This document shows, piece by piece, positions 1 to 8,372 of a stretch of DNA of 64,000 nucleotides. Each line of letters opens with the position of its first letter. The first letter of the stretch is position 1. The DNA lies in NCBI RefSeq assembly GCF_900116645.1, contig NZ_FPBO01000018.1:62001-126000 (forward strand), written 5' to 3'. A model generated the notes under the pieces. The model searched no databases, was not told the DNA's origin, and saw only the letters and a program-made list of their open reading frames with translations. This DNA comes from Pseudoduganella namucuonensis (GTDB taxonomy: Bacteria; Pseudomonadota; Gammaproteobacteria; Burkholderiales; Burkholderiaceae_D). The position numbers and the translations under genes were made by a program.

Positions 1-1
1 C

Positions 2-151
2 GCGCTGGAGCGCGCCGGCGGCAAGTACAGCAGCGCCGCCGACTGGACGCCGCACATGGTGGTCGACCGCGAGCTCATCACGGGTCAAAACCCCGCCTCC
101 GCCATCGCCGTCGCCGACGCGCTGCTGTCCCGCCTCGCCCCCCACCGCTAA
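2..151 (+). CDS. DJ-1/PfpI-family protein, C-terminal end (partial)
   Basis: The window opens inside a gene; its last 49 codons are visible and end in TAA. The tail has the pattern Y-S-x-A-x-D-W-x-P-H-x-V-V-D-x-x-L-I-T-G-Q-N-P-x-S, the conserved C-terminus of DJ-1/PfpI type 1 glutamine-amidotransferase-like proteins, where the G-Q-N-P-x-S stretch closes the fold. The nucleophile elbow with the catalytic Cys lies outside the window, so activity (chaperone, glyoxalase-like or amidase-like) cannot be judged. A strong hairpin follows eight bases after the stop. Confidence 0.7.
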   Translation, partial: ALERAGGKYSSAADWTPHMVVDRELITGQNPASAIAVADALLSRLAPHR

Positions 152-158
152 CCTCCCG

Positions 159-214
159 AAAAGCGCCCAGGGCTTTTATTCCCGCATGGATAAAATAGCC
201 CAGGGCGCTTTTTT
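159..214. terminator. Hairpin terminator, first of a twin pair
   Basis: This inverted repeat has arms AAAAGCGCCCAGGGCT and a near-complement ending GGGCGC followed by six T. It sits just after the DJ-1/PfpI stop codon. A run of A on the opposite side makes it usable from both strands. It is nearly identical in sequence to the second hairpin at 282-336. Confidence 0.75.
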
Positions 215-281
215 CCGCGCCGTCATGTGCCGTCGCCTCCGTGCATCTGTGGCGCCTCGCCCCACAGCACTGCCCCCCCGG

Positions 282-336
282 AAAAGCGCCCAGGGCTTTT
301 ATTCCCGTACGGGAAAAATAGCCCTGGGCGCTTTTT
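282..336. terminator. Hairpin terminator, second of a twin pair
   Basis: This is an almost perfect 55-base palindrome centred on CCCGTACGGG, with the same outer arms as the element 123 bases upstream (AAAAGCGCCC and GGGCGCTTTTT). It is immediately followed by the AT-rich promoter region of the flavohemoglobin gene, so it may insulate that promoter. The 67 bases between the two hairpins contain no convincing gene. Confidence 0.7.
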
Positions 337-341
337 ACTTT

Positions 342-366
342 AAACATATATTATATTTGCATGTTT
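342..366. promoter_or_regulatory. Candidate NsrR-type operator upstream of hmp
   Basis: An AT-rich inverted repeat AAACAT-N13-ATGTTT lies 70 to 95 bases before the hmp start, in a region otherwise GC-rich. Nitric-oxide-responsive NsrR commonly represses hmp through AT-rich imperfect palindromes containing ATGCAT-like halves. The identification as an NsrR site is inference; no nsrR lies next to the gene, and the Rrf2 regulator at 3142-3681 is a different subtype. Confidence 0.4.
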
Positions 367-436
367 ATAGGGAAACGGGTATATTCACTACTGAACTTCT
401 TACTTCTTCCGGTAATTCATCAGTAAAGGACTCATC

Positions 437-1615
437 ATGTTGTCTCAAGAACATCGCGCCATCGTCACCGCCACCGTCCCCATCTTGAAGGAGGGCGGCG
501 AGGCCTTGACCCGCCACTTCTATCAGAAGCTGTTCAGGGAGTATCCGGAGGTGGCGCCGTTCTTCAACCAGGCGCACCAGCATGGCGGCACGCAGCAGCG
601 GGCGTTGGCGAACAGCATTTTGATGTACGCGTCGAATATCGATCGGCTGGAGGCACTCGGTCCGCTGGTGGGAACCATCGTCAACAAGCACGTGTCGCTG
701 CAGATCCAGCGCGAGCATTATCCGATGGTGGGCGCGGCGCTGCTGGGCGCCATCCGCGAAGTGCTGGGCGCGCAGGTGGCGACCGACGCGGTGCTGGAGG
801 CATGGGGCGCGGCCTACGGCCAGCTGGCCGATATCCTGGCCGGCGCGGAACAGCAAATCTACGACGCGAACGCCGAGGCGGAGGGCGGCTGGCGCGGCGG
901 CCGCCAGTTCCAGGTGGTCCGCAAGACCGCCGAGAGCGCCGAGATCACGTCCTTTGTGTTCGCACCGGTGGATGGCGGCAAGGTGCTGGCTTTCCAGCCC
1001 GGCCAGTACATCAGCGTCAAGGTGACGGTGGATGGCGAGGAGATGCGCCGCCAGTATTCGCTGTCGGCCGAGAGCAATGGCGAGACCTACCGCGTCAGTG
1101 TGAAGCGCGAGCCGGGCGGCAAGGTGTCGAACTTCCTGCATGATGCCGTGCAGCCCGGCGACACGGTGGAGCTGTTCCCGCCGGCCGGCGCGTTCACGCT
1201 GCGCACGGGCGACAAGCCGCTGGTCCTGATCAGCGGCGGCGTCGGCATCACGCCCACGCTGGCGATGCTGTCGGCGGCGCTGCGCACGCGCCGTCCGGTG
1301 CATTTCATCCACGCCGCGCGCCACGCGGGCGTGCATGCCTTCCGCCAGCTTATCGACCAGCTCGCCGAGGACCATCCCCAGCTGTCCCGCTATTACGTGT
1401 ACGAGGAGGACAACGGCGCGGTGCCACCGCATGCCACCGGCTACATTACCCGCGACACGCTGGCCGCTTGGCTGCCCGAGTCGCGCGACGTGGACGCCTA
1501 TTTCCTCGGACCCACGCCGTTCATGAAGGCGGTCAAGACGCATCTGCGCGAGCTGGGCGTTCCGGAGGCGCAGACCCACTACGAGTTCTTCGGTCCGGCC
1601 GAGGCGCTGCAATAA
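437..1615 (+). CDS. hmp: Flavohemoglobin, nitric oxide dioxygenase
   Basis: This cytoplasmic enzyme converts NO plus O2 to nitrate using NAD(P)H. The 392-residue product has the family's full length and order: globin domain (about 1-140), FAD-binding reductase domain (about 150-255, with R-x-Y-S-L-S) and NAD-binding domain (about 260-390, with G-G-V-G-I-T-P). The proximal haem ligand His85 and distal Tyr29 and Gln53 are at the same numbers as in E. coli Hmp. The ATG follows an AAAGGA ribosome site. It stands alone behind a hairpin terminator with an AT-rich, possibly NsrR-controlled promoter. Confidence 0.95.
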   Translation: MLSQEHRAIVTATVPILKEGGEALTRHFYQKLFREYPEVAPFFNQAHQHGGTQQRALANSILMYASNIDRLEALGPLVGTIVNKHVSLQIQREHYPMVGAALLGAIREVLGAQVATDAVLEAWGAAYGQLADILAGAEQQIYDANAEAEGGWRGGRQFQVVRKTAESAEITSFVFAPVDGGKVLAFQPGQYISVKVTVDGEEMRRQYSLSAESNGETYRVSVKREPGGKVSNFLHDAVQPGDTVELFPPAGAFTLRTGDKPLVLISGGVGITPTLAMLSAALRTRRPVHFIHAARHAGVHAFRQLIDQLAEDHPQLSRYYVYEEDNGAVPPHATGYITRDTLAAWLPESRDVDAYFLGPTPFMKAVKTHLRELGVPEAQTHYEFFGPAEALQ

Positions 1616-1681
1616 GCGGGGGGACTTGACCGCCGGAACGGCGCGCTTTACGATCCGTCATTTCGTTCTTAATAAATCGAC

Positions 1682-3145
1682 ATGATTTCTTATCGTAAAG
1701 CCTTGCCGCTGGCGCTGACGCTATTCGGCGCGCTGTCCGGCGCATCCGCCGCCACCCCGGACGGCGCGGCTGGATGGGCCGAACTCGCGCAGCGCGACCT
1801 GCGGGCGGCGGCCGATGCCATACGCGGCCGGCATTTCGGCGCCGTGGCCGGCCACCTGAACGTGACCGCGCCGCTGGAGCACGGACTGCGCGCCGCGCAG
1901 GCGGAGGCCGCGCTGGTGGGCGATGAAATCGCCTATAACCGCATGCTGGCCCGCTTCGTCAGCGGTTTCGGCGATCCGCACACCGGGCTGGAGCTCGACT
2001 TGCGGGACACCGGCTGGACCGGATTGATGCTGGACCGCGTGGACGGCCGCTATCGCGTCACCTGGAGCGAAGCGAACTGGCCGGTGGCGCTGCCGCCCAG
2101 GGGCGCGGAGGTCCGGGACTGCGATGGCGTCTGGATCGGCACCTATCTGCAGACCCGGGTCGCGCCCTATGTCAACCACGCGGGCGAATACGCCCACACC
2201 ATGAGTCTGCTGGCGCAACAGGTCATGCGGCAGAACGGCCTGGCCTGGGCGCCGGCCCGCTGCACCTTCGTGCTTGGGGATGGCGCCGTCAAATCCTACG
2301 AACTGCCGCTGCGCGGCGTGCCATCCGATGTCAGCCAGACCCGGCTGGACGCCGCCACCCGCGACCGCGTCGCCGTGGCGCGTCCGGTGGACGTCTATCC
2401 CATGCCCCGCGACATGTACTGGGTAGGCATGCCCTCGTTCGGCGTGCGCGACGGCGGCAAGGCCTACGAGGCCGTCTACGCGAAACTACGGGCCCTGAAG
2501 GGGGCCAAATGGGTGGTGCTGGACTTGCGCGGCAATGGCGGCGGCTCGACCGCCTGGGGCCAGAACGCGCTGGCCGCGATGTACGGCGGCGGCTACGCGG
2601 ACCGCCTGGAGAAGGGCGCCGGCTCCGCCAGCTACGCGATCGCGGACCAGGCGACGATAGACCAGTTCACGCGCTTCGCCGCCCATCCCAATTTCGCGCC
2701 CATGAAGGACTACCTGCTGAAAAGCGCCGCGAAGCTGGCGGCCGCCAGACAGGCCGGCCGCGCCGTGGACCTGATCGATGGCGACGACAGCGACCCGGCC
2801 GCCATCCGGCAGCCCTTCAGCCTGGCCGCGCCACGCGGGCCGCGACTGGCCGCCGTGATCGACCGCAACTGCTTCAGCTCGTGCCAGTCGGTGCTGCAGC
2901 AGATACGGCGCGTAAAGGGGGCGGTCGTGCTGGGCGAAGCCACCGTGGGCTATTCCCCCTACGGCGAAACCACCGAAGTGAAGCTGCCGAGCGGCAGGGC
3001 GGCCTTGTTCGTGCCATCCGGGTATTTTCTATCGTCCACGGCCACCCGCGAGCCCATGACGCCGGACGTGGCGTATCCCGGCAATATGGGGGACGACGCC
3101 GCCTTGATGCGCTGGGTCGGCAAGGAACTGGCCGCGCGGCGCTAG
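1682..3145 (+). CDS. S41-family peptidase, exported
   Basis: The 487-residue protein begins with a signal peptide ending near G-A-S-A-A, so it should act in the periplasm or outside. The C-terminal half carries S41 (tail-specific/C-terminal processing) peptidase motifs: D-L-R-G-N-G-G-G-S, then R-N-C-F-S-S-C-Q-S with the expected nucleophilic serine, and G-E-A-T-V-G-Y. There is no obvious PDZ domain. It starts 66 bases after hmp and converges, overlapping by four bases, on the Rrf2 gene. The substrate is unknown; the N-terminal 170 residues are of unrecognised type. Confidence 0.75.
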   Translation: MISYRKALPLALTLFGALSGASAATPDGAAGWAELAQRDLRAAADAIRGRHFGAVAGHLNVTAPLEHGLRAAQAEAALVGDEIAYNRMLARFVSGFGDPHTGLELDLRDTGWTGLMLDRVDGRYRVTWSEANWPVALPPRGAEVRDCDGVWIGTYLQTRVAPYVNHAGEYAHTMSLLAQQVMRQNGLAWAPARCTFVLGDGAVKSYELPLRGVPSDVSQTRLDAATRDRVAVARPVDVYPMPRDMYWVGMPSFGVRDGGKAYEAVYAKLRALKGAKWVVLDLRGNGGGSTAWGQNALAAMYGGGYADRLEKGAGSASYAIADQATIDQFTRFAAHPNFAPMKDYLLKSAAKLAAARQAGRAVDLIDGDDSDPAAIRQPFSLAAPRGPRLAAVIDRNCFSSCQSVLQQIRRVKGAVVLGEATVGYSPYGETTEVKLPSGRAALFVPSGYFLSSTATREPMTPDVAYPGNMGDDAALMRWVGKELAARR

Positions 3146-3681
3146 CCCGGCTCCCGTTCGGCGCGGCCCGGCCGTTTGCCGGCCGCGCGCTTGCCCAGCC
3201 ATTGCACCACGGCCGCGTGGTAGGCGGGCGGCGTTTTCGACGTCACCCGGCTGGACAGGTCGGCCAGCGTGTGGCCGGCCAGTTCCTCGCGCATGCGCTG
3301 CTCGGCGGACATCATCACCATGTGGATGGTGCAGGGCGGCACCTGCGACCAGTCCGGCTGTTCATCCTCGAACACGGCGCAGCGCTGGCGGATTTCGCGG
3401 CAGTCGAACAGCGCCTTCCTGCCATCGATCGCCTCCACCACATCCAGCACCGATATCTCGCCGGGCGGCTTCGCCAGCGCGAATCCGCCGCGCACGCCCT
3501 CGGTCGCCCTGACCAGTCCCGCCTTGTTCAGCTTGGTGAACAGCTTGGCCACGTATTCGGCGGGGATGCCCTGCAGGTCGGCCAGGTCCTTGGCGCTGGC
3601 TTCCTTCGCGCCGCCCGCCGGATTGGCCAGGAATAACAGGCAATGCAGGCCGTATTCCACGCCCGTGCTGATATGAGACAT
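3142..3681 (-). CDS. Rrf2-family transcriptional regulator with three conserved cysteines
   Basis: The 179-residue protein has the Rrf2 winged helix (helix-turn-helix about residues 27-60, wing with R-G-G-F) followed by Cys94, Cys101 and Cys117, spaced C-x6-C-x15-C. Rrf2 proteins with such cysteines (NsrR, IscR, RsrR) bind an iron-sulfur cluster and respond to NO, cluster status or redox. The spacing here differs from IscR and NsrR. It is divergent from the FAD oxidoreductase gene, which is its most likely target. A C-terminal 35-residue extension rich in Arg and Lys is family-variable. Confidence 0.85.
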   Translation of the reverse strand: MSHISTGVEYGLHCLLFLANPAGGAKEASAKDLADLQGIPAEYVAKLFTKLNKAGLVRATEGVRGGFALAKPPGEISVLDVVEAIDGRKALFDCREIRQRCAVFEDEQPDWSQVPPCTIHMVMMSAEQRMREELAGHTLADLSSRVTSKTPPAYHAAVVQWLGKRAAGKRPGRAEREPG

Positions 3682-3702
3682 CCAAAACCCCGACTTGATC
3701 TA

Positions 3703-3802
3703 TCGTAGTTTTTAGGATAACCACTCCCGCCGTGCTTGGCAAGCGCTTGCCCGCGCGCCTCTCATGTTGTATTGTAAACTCCGATTAATCGAGTCGTAGT
3801 TT
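3703..3802. promoter_or_regulatory. Divergent promoter region with duplicated TCGTAGTTT motif
   Basis: The 144-base space between the Rrf2 gene and the FAD oxidoreductase gene contains the nonamer TCGTAGTTT at 3703-3711 and again at 3794-3802, each followed by an AT-rich stretch ending in ATA/GGATA. One copy lies 22 bases from the regulator start and the other 24 bases from the oxidoreductase start. The symmetry suggests operators for the Rrf2 protein; this is inference. Confidence 0.45.
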
Positions 3803-3825
3803 AATATCATCTGAAAGGGAAGACT

Positions 3826-5037
3826 ATGAGCAGGAAAATTGTGATCGTCGGCGGCGGTTTCGCCGGACTGTGGGGCGCGCTCGGCGCGGCCAGGCTGCTG
3901 GACATGGAGGGCCGCGCGGATGGCCCGGTCGAGATCGCGCTGGTCTCGCCGGCGCCGGTGCTGGCGATGCGGCCCCGGCTGCATGAAAGCGAACCGGAGG
4001 GCATGACGACGCCCATCCTGCCGCTGCTGGAAGCGGCGGGCGTGCGTTACATCCAGGGCACGGTGGACCGCATTCACCAGCGGGACCAGTGCGTGGAGGC
4101 GACCTCCGCCGATGGCGGGCGGCTGACGCTGTCTTACGACCGCCTGCTGTTGACCAGCGGCAGCCGCATGCACCGCCCCGAAGTGCCGGGCCTGCGCGAA
4201 CACGCCTTCAGCGTCGACCAGCTTGAAGAGGCGGTGGCGCTGGACCGCCACCTGAAGCGGCTCGCCAGCCTGCCAGAAACGCCCGCGCGCAACACGGTGG
4301 TCGTCGTCGGCGGCGGCTTCACGGGCATCGAAGTCGCCTGCGAGCTGCCGGCGCGGCTGCGCGCGGCGCTGGGCGGGGATGCGGCGTTCGACATCGTGCT
4401 GGTCGAGCGCGGCGCCGAGATCGGTCCGGACCTGGGAGCGGGACCGCGCCCGGTGATCGAGGAGGCGCTGGACAAGTTGGGCGTCACGCGCGTGCTGGGC
4501 GCCGCCGTGGTGGCGGTGGACACCGGCGGCGTGCGCACGGCGGATGGCCGGCGCGTCGAAGCGGCCACGGTGATCTGGACCGGCGGCCCGCGCGCCAGCG
4601 CGCTGACCGAGCAACTGGCCGGCGAGCGCGACGCCCTGGGCCGCCTGCGGGTGGAGGACGACCTGCGCGTCGCTGGCGTCCCCGGCGTCTTCGCCGCCGG
4701 CGATGTGGCGAGCGCCGTCGTCGACGACCAGGGCAAGCACGCGCTGATGTCCTGCCAGCACGCCCTCGACATGGGCCGCCACGCCGGCCACAACGTCGCC
4801 GCCGACCTGCTGGGCCTGCCGACGCTGGCCTACCGGCAGCCGCGTTACGTGACCTGCCTGGACCTGGGCGGGTGGGGCGCGGTCTACACGGAAGGCTGGG
4901 ACCGTCAAGTAAAAATGGCAGGTGCCGACGCCAAGGCCTTGAAAGTGAAGATCAACACGCAATGGATCTACCCGCCATCCGCCGACCGCGCCACCTTGCT
5001 CGCCGCCGCCGCCCCGGCGCGCGCCGTCGCCGGCTGA
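3826..5037 (+). CDS. NAD(P)/FAD-dependent oxidoreductase, NDH-2-like
   Basis: The 403-residue protein resembles type II NADH dehydrogenases and related pyridine-nucleotide-disulfide-family flavoproteins. The N-terminus holds the FAD dinucleotide fold G-G-G-F-A-G, a second nucleotide fold V-V-G-G-G-F-T-G-I-E begins near residue 162, and the flavin-closing motif G-V-F-A-A-G-D is near residue 290. There is no CxxxxC redox disulfide, which fits an NDH-2-like enzyme passing electrons from NADH to quinone or another acceptor. The start follows AAAGGGAAG. It is divergent from an Rrf2 regulator, a recurrent pairing suggesting redox-controlled expression. Confidence 0.8.
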   Translation: MSRKIVIVGGGFAGLWGALGAARLLDMEGRADGPVEIALVSPAPVLAMRPRLHESEPEGMTTPILPLLEAAGVRYIQGTVDRIHQRDQCVEATSADGGRLTLSYDRLLLTSGSRMHRPEVPGLREHAFSVDQLEEAVALDRHLKRLASLPETPARNTVVVVGGGFTGIEVACELPARLRAALGGDAAFDIVLVERGAEIGPDLGAGPRPVIEEALDKLGVTRVLGAAVVAVDTGGVRTADGRRVEAATVIWTGGPRASALTEQLAGERDALGRLRVEDDLRVAGVPGVFAAGDVASAVVDDQGKHALMSCQHALDMGRHAGHNVAADLLGLPTLAYRQPRYVTCLDLGGWGAVYTEGWDRQVKMAGADAKALKVKINTQWIYPPSADRATLLAAAAPARAVAG

Positions 5038-5053
5038 GTGTGGCCTGGCGTCA

Positions 5054-5104
5054 AGCGGCCTGAGCCCCATTTGGGGCCAGGCCCCAAATGGGGCTCAGGC
5101 CGCT
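5054..5104. terminator. Perfect 51-base palindrome, probable terminator
   Basis: Two exactly complementary 25-base arms flank a single central A, starting AGCGGCCTGAGCCCC and ending GGGGCTCAGGCCGCT. It lies 16 bases after the oxidoreductase stop codon. It has no poly-T tract, so it may act as a transcript-stabilising hairpin or Rho-assisted terminator rather than a classical intrinsic one. Confidence 0.6.
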
Positions 5105-5187
5105 TCGGCTGGGGCTGGGGCTGTGCTAGGATTTGAGCATGGAGGGCCTTGTGGTAAAGTGCGCGCCTTGCCTATGTGGAGGCCCTC

Positions 5188-7472
5188 GTGTCAGACAAAA
5201 TCATCCCCATTCAAGCCTACGACAAGCCCGCTGGCGGCTTCGGTTCCCTGCGCGGCACGGCCAGCGCGCTGACCGGCAACGGCCCGCTGCCTGCGCTGAA
5301 GGCGCTGCCGCATGTGAACCAGCCGCAGGGCATCGATTGCCCCGGCTGCGCCTACCCGGATTCGCCGACCGACAAGTCGGTGGACTTTTGCGAGCAGGGC
5401 GCCTGGGCCATCGCGCACGAGGCGACGCCCAAGCGCGCGACGCCGGAGTATTTCGCCGCGCATACGGTCACGGAGCTGCGCACGCGCGAGGATTGGCAAC
5501 TGGAAGCCATCGGCCGCCTGACCGCCCCCATGCTGTACGACCGCGCCTCGGACACCTACCGCGAAATCGCCTGGGACGACGCCTTCGCCATGGCGGGCAA
5601 GGCCCTGCGAGAACTGGAGTCGCCGAACCGCGCGGTGTTTTACGCGTCCGGCCGCAGCAGCAACGAGGCGGCCTTCCCCTACCAGCTGTTCGCGCGCGCC
5701 TTCGGCACCAACAACATGCCGGATTCGTCCAACTATTGCCACGAGTCGTCCGGCGACGCCTTGCGCCTGTCGCTCGGCGTGGGCAAGGCCACCGTGACGC
5801 GCGAGGATTTCGAGCACGCGGAGGCGATCTTCGTGTTCGGCCAGAACCCGGCCACCAACCATCCGCGCATGCTGGGGGACTTGCGCCACGCGAAGCTGCG
5901 CGGCTGCAAGATCGTCGTCTTCAATCCCTTGCTGAGCGCGGCCTGCAGCGCTTCACCGATCCGCAATCGGCCGGCGAGATGCTGACCGGCGGCAGCACCG
6001 TCATCGCCGACGAGTATTACCAGTTGCGGACGGGCGGCGACCTGGCCGCGCTGACCGGCATCATCAAGGCGCTGCTGGCGCCGGACCGGCACCTGGACCG
6101 CGCCTTCATCGCCGAGCACACGGCTGGATACGACGAGATGGCGGCCGTGGTCCAGGCGCAGCCCTGGGACGCCATCGAGCGCGACAGCGGCCTGTCGCGC
6201 GCGCAGATGGAGCACATCGCCGAGCTCTACGGCGCATCGAACGCCACCATCGCCACCTGGTGCATGGGCCTGACCCAGCACGAGTACGCCATCGCCACGA
6301 TCCAGATGCTGGTCAACCTGATGCTGTTGCGCGGCAACGTGGGCAAGCCCGGCGCGGGCGTGATGCCGGTGCGCGGCCACTCCAACGTGCAGGGCGACCG
6401 CACCGTGGGCGTGACCAACCGTCCCAAGGCGGAATGGCTGCAAGGCCTGGAGCGGGTGTTCGGCTTCACGCCGCCGTCCGAACCCGGACTGGACGCGGTG
6501 GCCACCATCCACGGCCTGCTGGACGGGTCGGTGCACGCGTTCACCGGCCTGGGCGGCAACTTCGCCGTGGCCGGTCCGGACAGCCCGCGCGTGCTGGCGG
6601 CCATGTCCAACTGCAAGCTGACGGTGCACATCGCCACCAAGCTGAACCGCACACACCTGTATCCGGGCGCCATCGGCCTGCTGCTGCCTTGCCTGGGCCG
6701 CACCGAGCACGACGAGCAACCGGGCGGCCAGCAATTCGTCAGCGTGGAGGACACGGCCAGCATGGTGCACGCGTCCACCGGGCGCAACCGGCCGGCCAGC
6801 GGCAAGCTGCGCTCCGAGCCCCACATCGTGACGGAACTGGCGCGCCACACGCTGCCGGATTCCGCCATCGATTGGCGCGCCATGGGCCGCGATTACGACG
6901 TCACGCGCGACCTGATCGAACGCGTGGCCGAGGGCGCGGTGGCCGGATTCGAGGATTACAACGCCAACATCCGCCAGCGGCGCGGCTTCCACCTGCCGAA
7001 CACGGCGGCGCTGCGCGTGTGGAAGACCGACACGGGCAAGGCCAATTTCGCGGCCCACGCCTTGCCGGCCGATTCCATCATGCAGAGGGCGCGGGCGCGC
7101 CATGGCGACCGCGTGCTGTGCCTGGCGACGGTGCGGGCGCACCGGCAGTACAACACCACGGTCTATCACGATCCGCGCGGCGAGGTGGACCGCTACCGCG
7201 GCGTGCACCACACGCGCAAGGTGCTGTTCATCGGTCCCGCGACGCTGGCCCGGCTGGGTTTCCTGGACGGCGAGATCGTGAGCCTGCGCGCGGCCTCCCT
7301 GGACGGCGTCGAACGCGTGGTGCATGGCTATCGGCTAGTGCAATACCCCATCCTCAACGACGACGTGTTCGGCTATTTCCCGGAGCTCACGCCCCTGTCC
7401 TCGCCGGACCTGACGGCGCGCGGCTCGAACACGCCTGCCTTCAAGGAAGTGCCTATCCTGATCGAACGCTGA
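5188..7472 (+). pseudogene. FdhF/YdeP-family molybdopterin oxidoreductase, frameshifted
   Basis: Two overlapping reading frames together encode a complete molybdopterin oxidoreductase of about 760 residues, of the FdhF/YdeP (formate-dehydrogenase-alpha-like) family. The start G-I-D-C-P-G-C-A-Y-P-D, the segment H-E-S-S-G-D-A-L and the late G-V-M-P-V-R-G-H-S-N-V-Q-G-D match this family. The first frame ends prematurely at 5985, while homology continues in another frame from about 5934. One missing base between 5932 and 5933 would restore L-R-E-R-G. The GTG at 5188 has GGAGG five bases upstream. Either the gene is inactivated or this is a sequencing error. YdeP-type proteins are linked to acid stress; their reaction is not established. 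Confidence 0.8.
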
Positions 7473-7552
7473 GCGCGCGGCTTGCATAAGCGAGCGCCAC
7501 TGTGGCGCCGATTATCCGATACTGGCCTCCTGGACAACACCGGGAGGTCACC

Positions 7553-7993
7553 ATGAACCGATCGAAGACAGGCGTCTGGCTGTTGGCCGGCGCGATGGCG
7601 CTGCCGCTGGCGGCGCAGGCCGAGACCCAGACGCCGGCGCCGGACACGGCCGCCGCCGTGCCGAAAACCGTCAACGGCATACCCTATGTGACGGGCGGGG
7701 TGGGCATGGAGGAACGACAAGCCATGCAGTCCGCGAGCCCGGACTACAACCTGAAACTCACCTTCGCCGACCGCGGCAGCGGCGAATACCGCTCCGCCGT
7801 GGCGGTCGACATCCGCGACATGCGCAGCGGCGTGCAGGTGCAGGCTGATCAGGCGGGGCCGCTGTTCTACACGCAATTGCCGGCGGGACGCTACAAGGTC
7901 ACGGCGACGGCGGCGGGCAGGCAGCAGCAGAAGGTCATCACCGTGGCAAGGCACGGCGACCGTTCGCTGGCGTTCTATTGGGATGCGCAGTAG
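7553..7993 (+). CDS. Small exported protein, carboxypeptidase-regulatory-like fold
   Basis: This 146-residue protein starts with a signal peptide cut near A-Q-A-E and is preceded by a GGGAGG ribosome site. The mature part ends in a beta-rich segment with G-P-L-F-Y-T-Q-L-P-A-G-R-Y-K-V-T-A-T-A, the pattern of carboxypeptidase-regulatory-like or transthyretin-like beta domains. It follows the frameshifted oxidoreductase by 80 bases. No catalytic residues can be recognised, and a role in the periplasm is all that can be inferred. Confidence 0.6.
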   Translation: MNRSKTGVWLLAGAMALPLAAQAETQTPAPDTAAAVPKTVNGIPYVTGGVGMEERQAMQSASPDYNLKLTFADRGSGEYRSAVAVDIRDMRSGVQVQADQAGPLFYTQLPAGRYKVTATAAGRQQQKVITVARHGDRSLAFYWDAQ

Positions 7994-8002
7994 GCGGGGG
8001 CG

Positions 8003-8260
8003 CTATCCGCGGTGGAGGACCAGGCGCCGCCGCGGACGCGCCGCCTGCTGTCCCGGGACCGAGAACTCGGCGCCGCGCTTGACGATTTCCAGCTGGCGGG
8101 CGCTGAAGACCTGTTCATGGCCGCCGTCGTCGTCGCTCCAGCGGCAGCACACGCCGTCCTCGACGCCCGGCGTCCTGCGCGCGGCGCCCACCACGATCAT
8201 TTTCTGGCGCCAGCCTATCGGCCGCACCACGTCGCCGCCTTTGGGTCGTTCCGTTTGCAT
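8003..8260 (-). CDS. YodC/DUF2158-like small protein
   Basis: The 85-residue product contains G-D-V-V-R-P-I-G-W-R-Q-K-M-I-V-V, then V-C-C-R-W-S-D, then F-S-A-R-Q-L-E-I-V. This matches the DUF2158 (YodC) pattern of a short beta-barrel-like domain whose function is unknown. The start has a GGAGG site four bases away, which supports expression. It converges on the preceding small secreted-protein gene with nine bases between stops. Confidence 0.55.
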   Translation of the reverse strand: MQTERPKGGDVVRPIGWRQKMIVVGAARRTPGVEDGVCCRWSDDDGGHEQVFSARQLEIVKRGAEFSVPGQQAARPRRRLVLHRG

Positions 8261-8358
8261 GCATCCTCCGTCGTGCCGGTTTCAATGAACCCAGCATAGG
8301 GGAAGCGGACAGGGCGGGGCGCTACTTTGACTAGCCGCAACTAAGTCACTTTAATTTC

Positions 8359-8370
8359 GTGACGCGTCAC
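8359..8370. promoter_or_regulatory. GTGACGCGTCAC palindrome, copy 1
   Basis: A perfect 12-base palindrome lies two bases beyond the stop codon of the small coiled-coil gene at 8373-8642. It is one of four identical copies within 359 bases. Confidence 0.6.
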
Positions 8371-8372
8371 GC

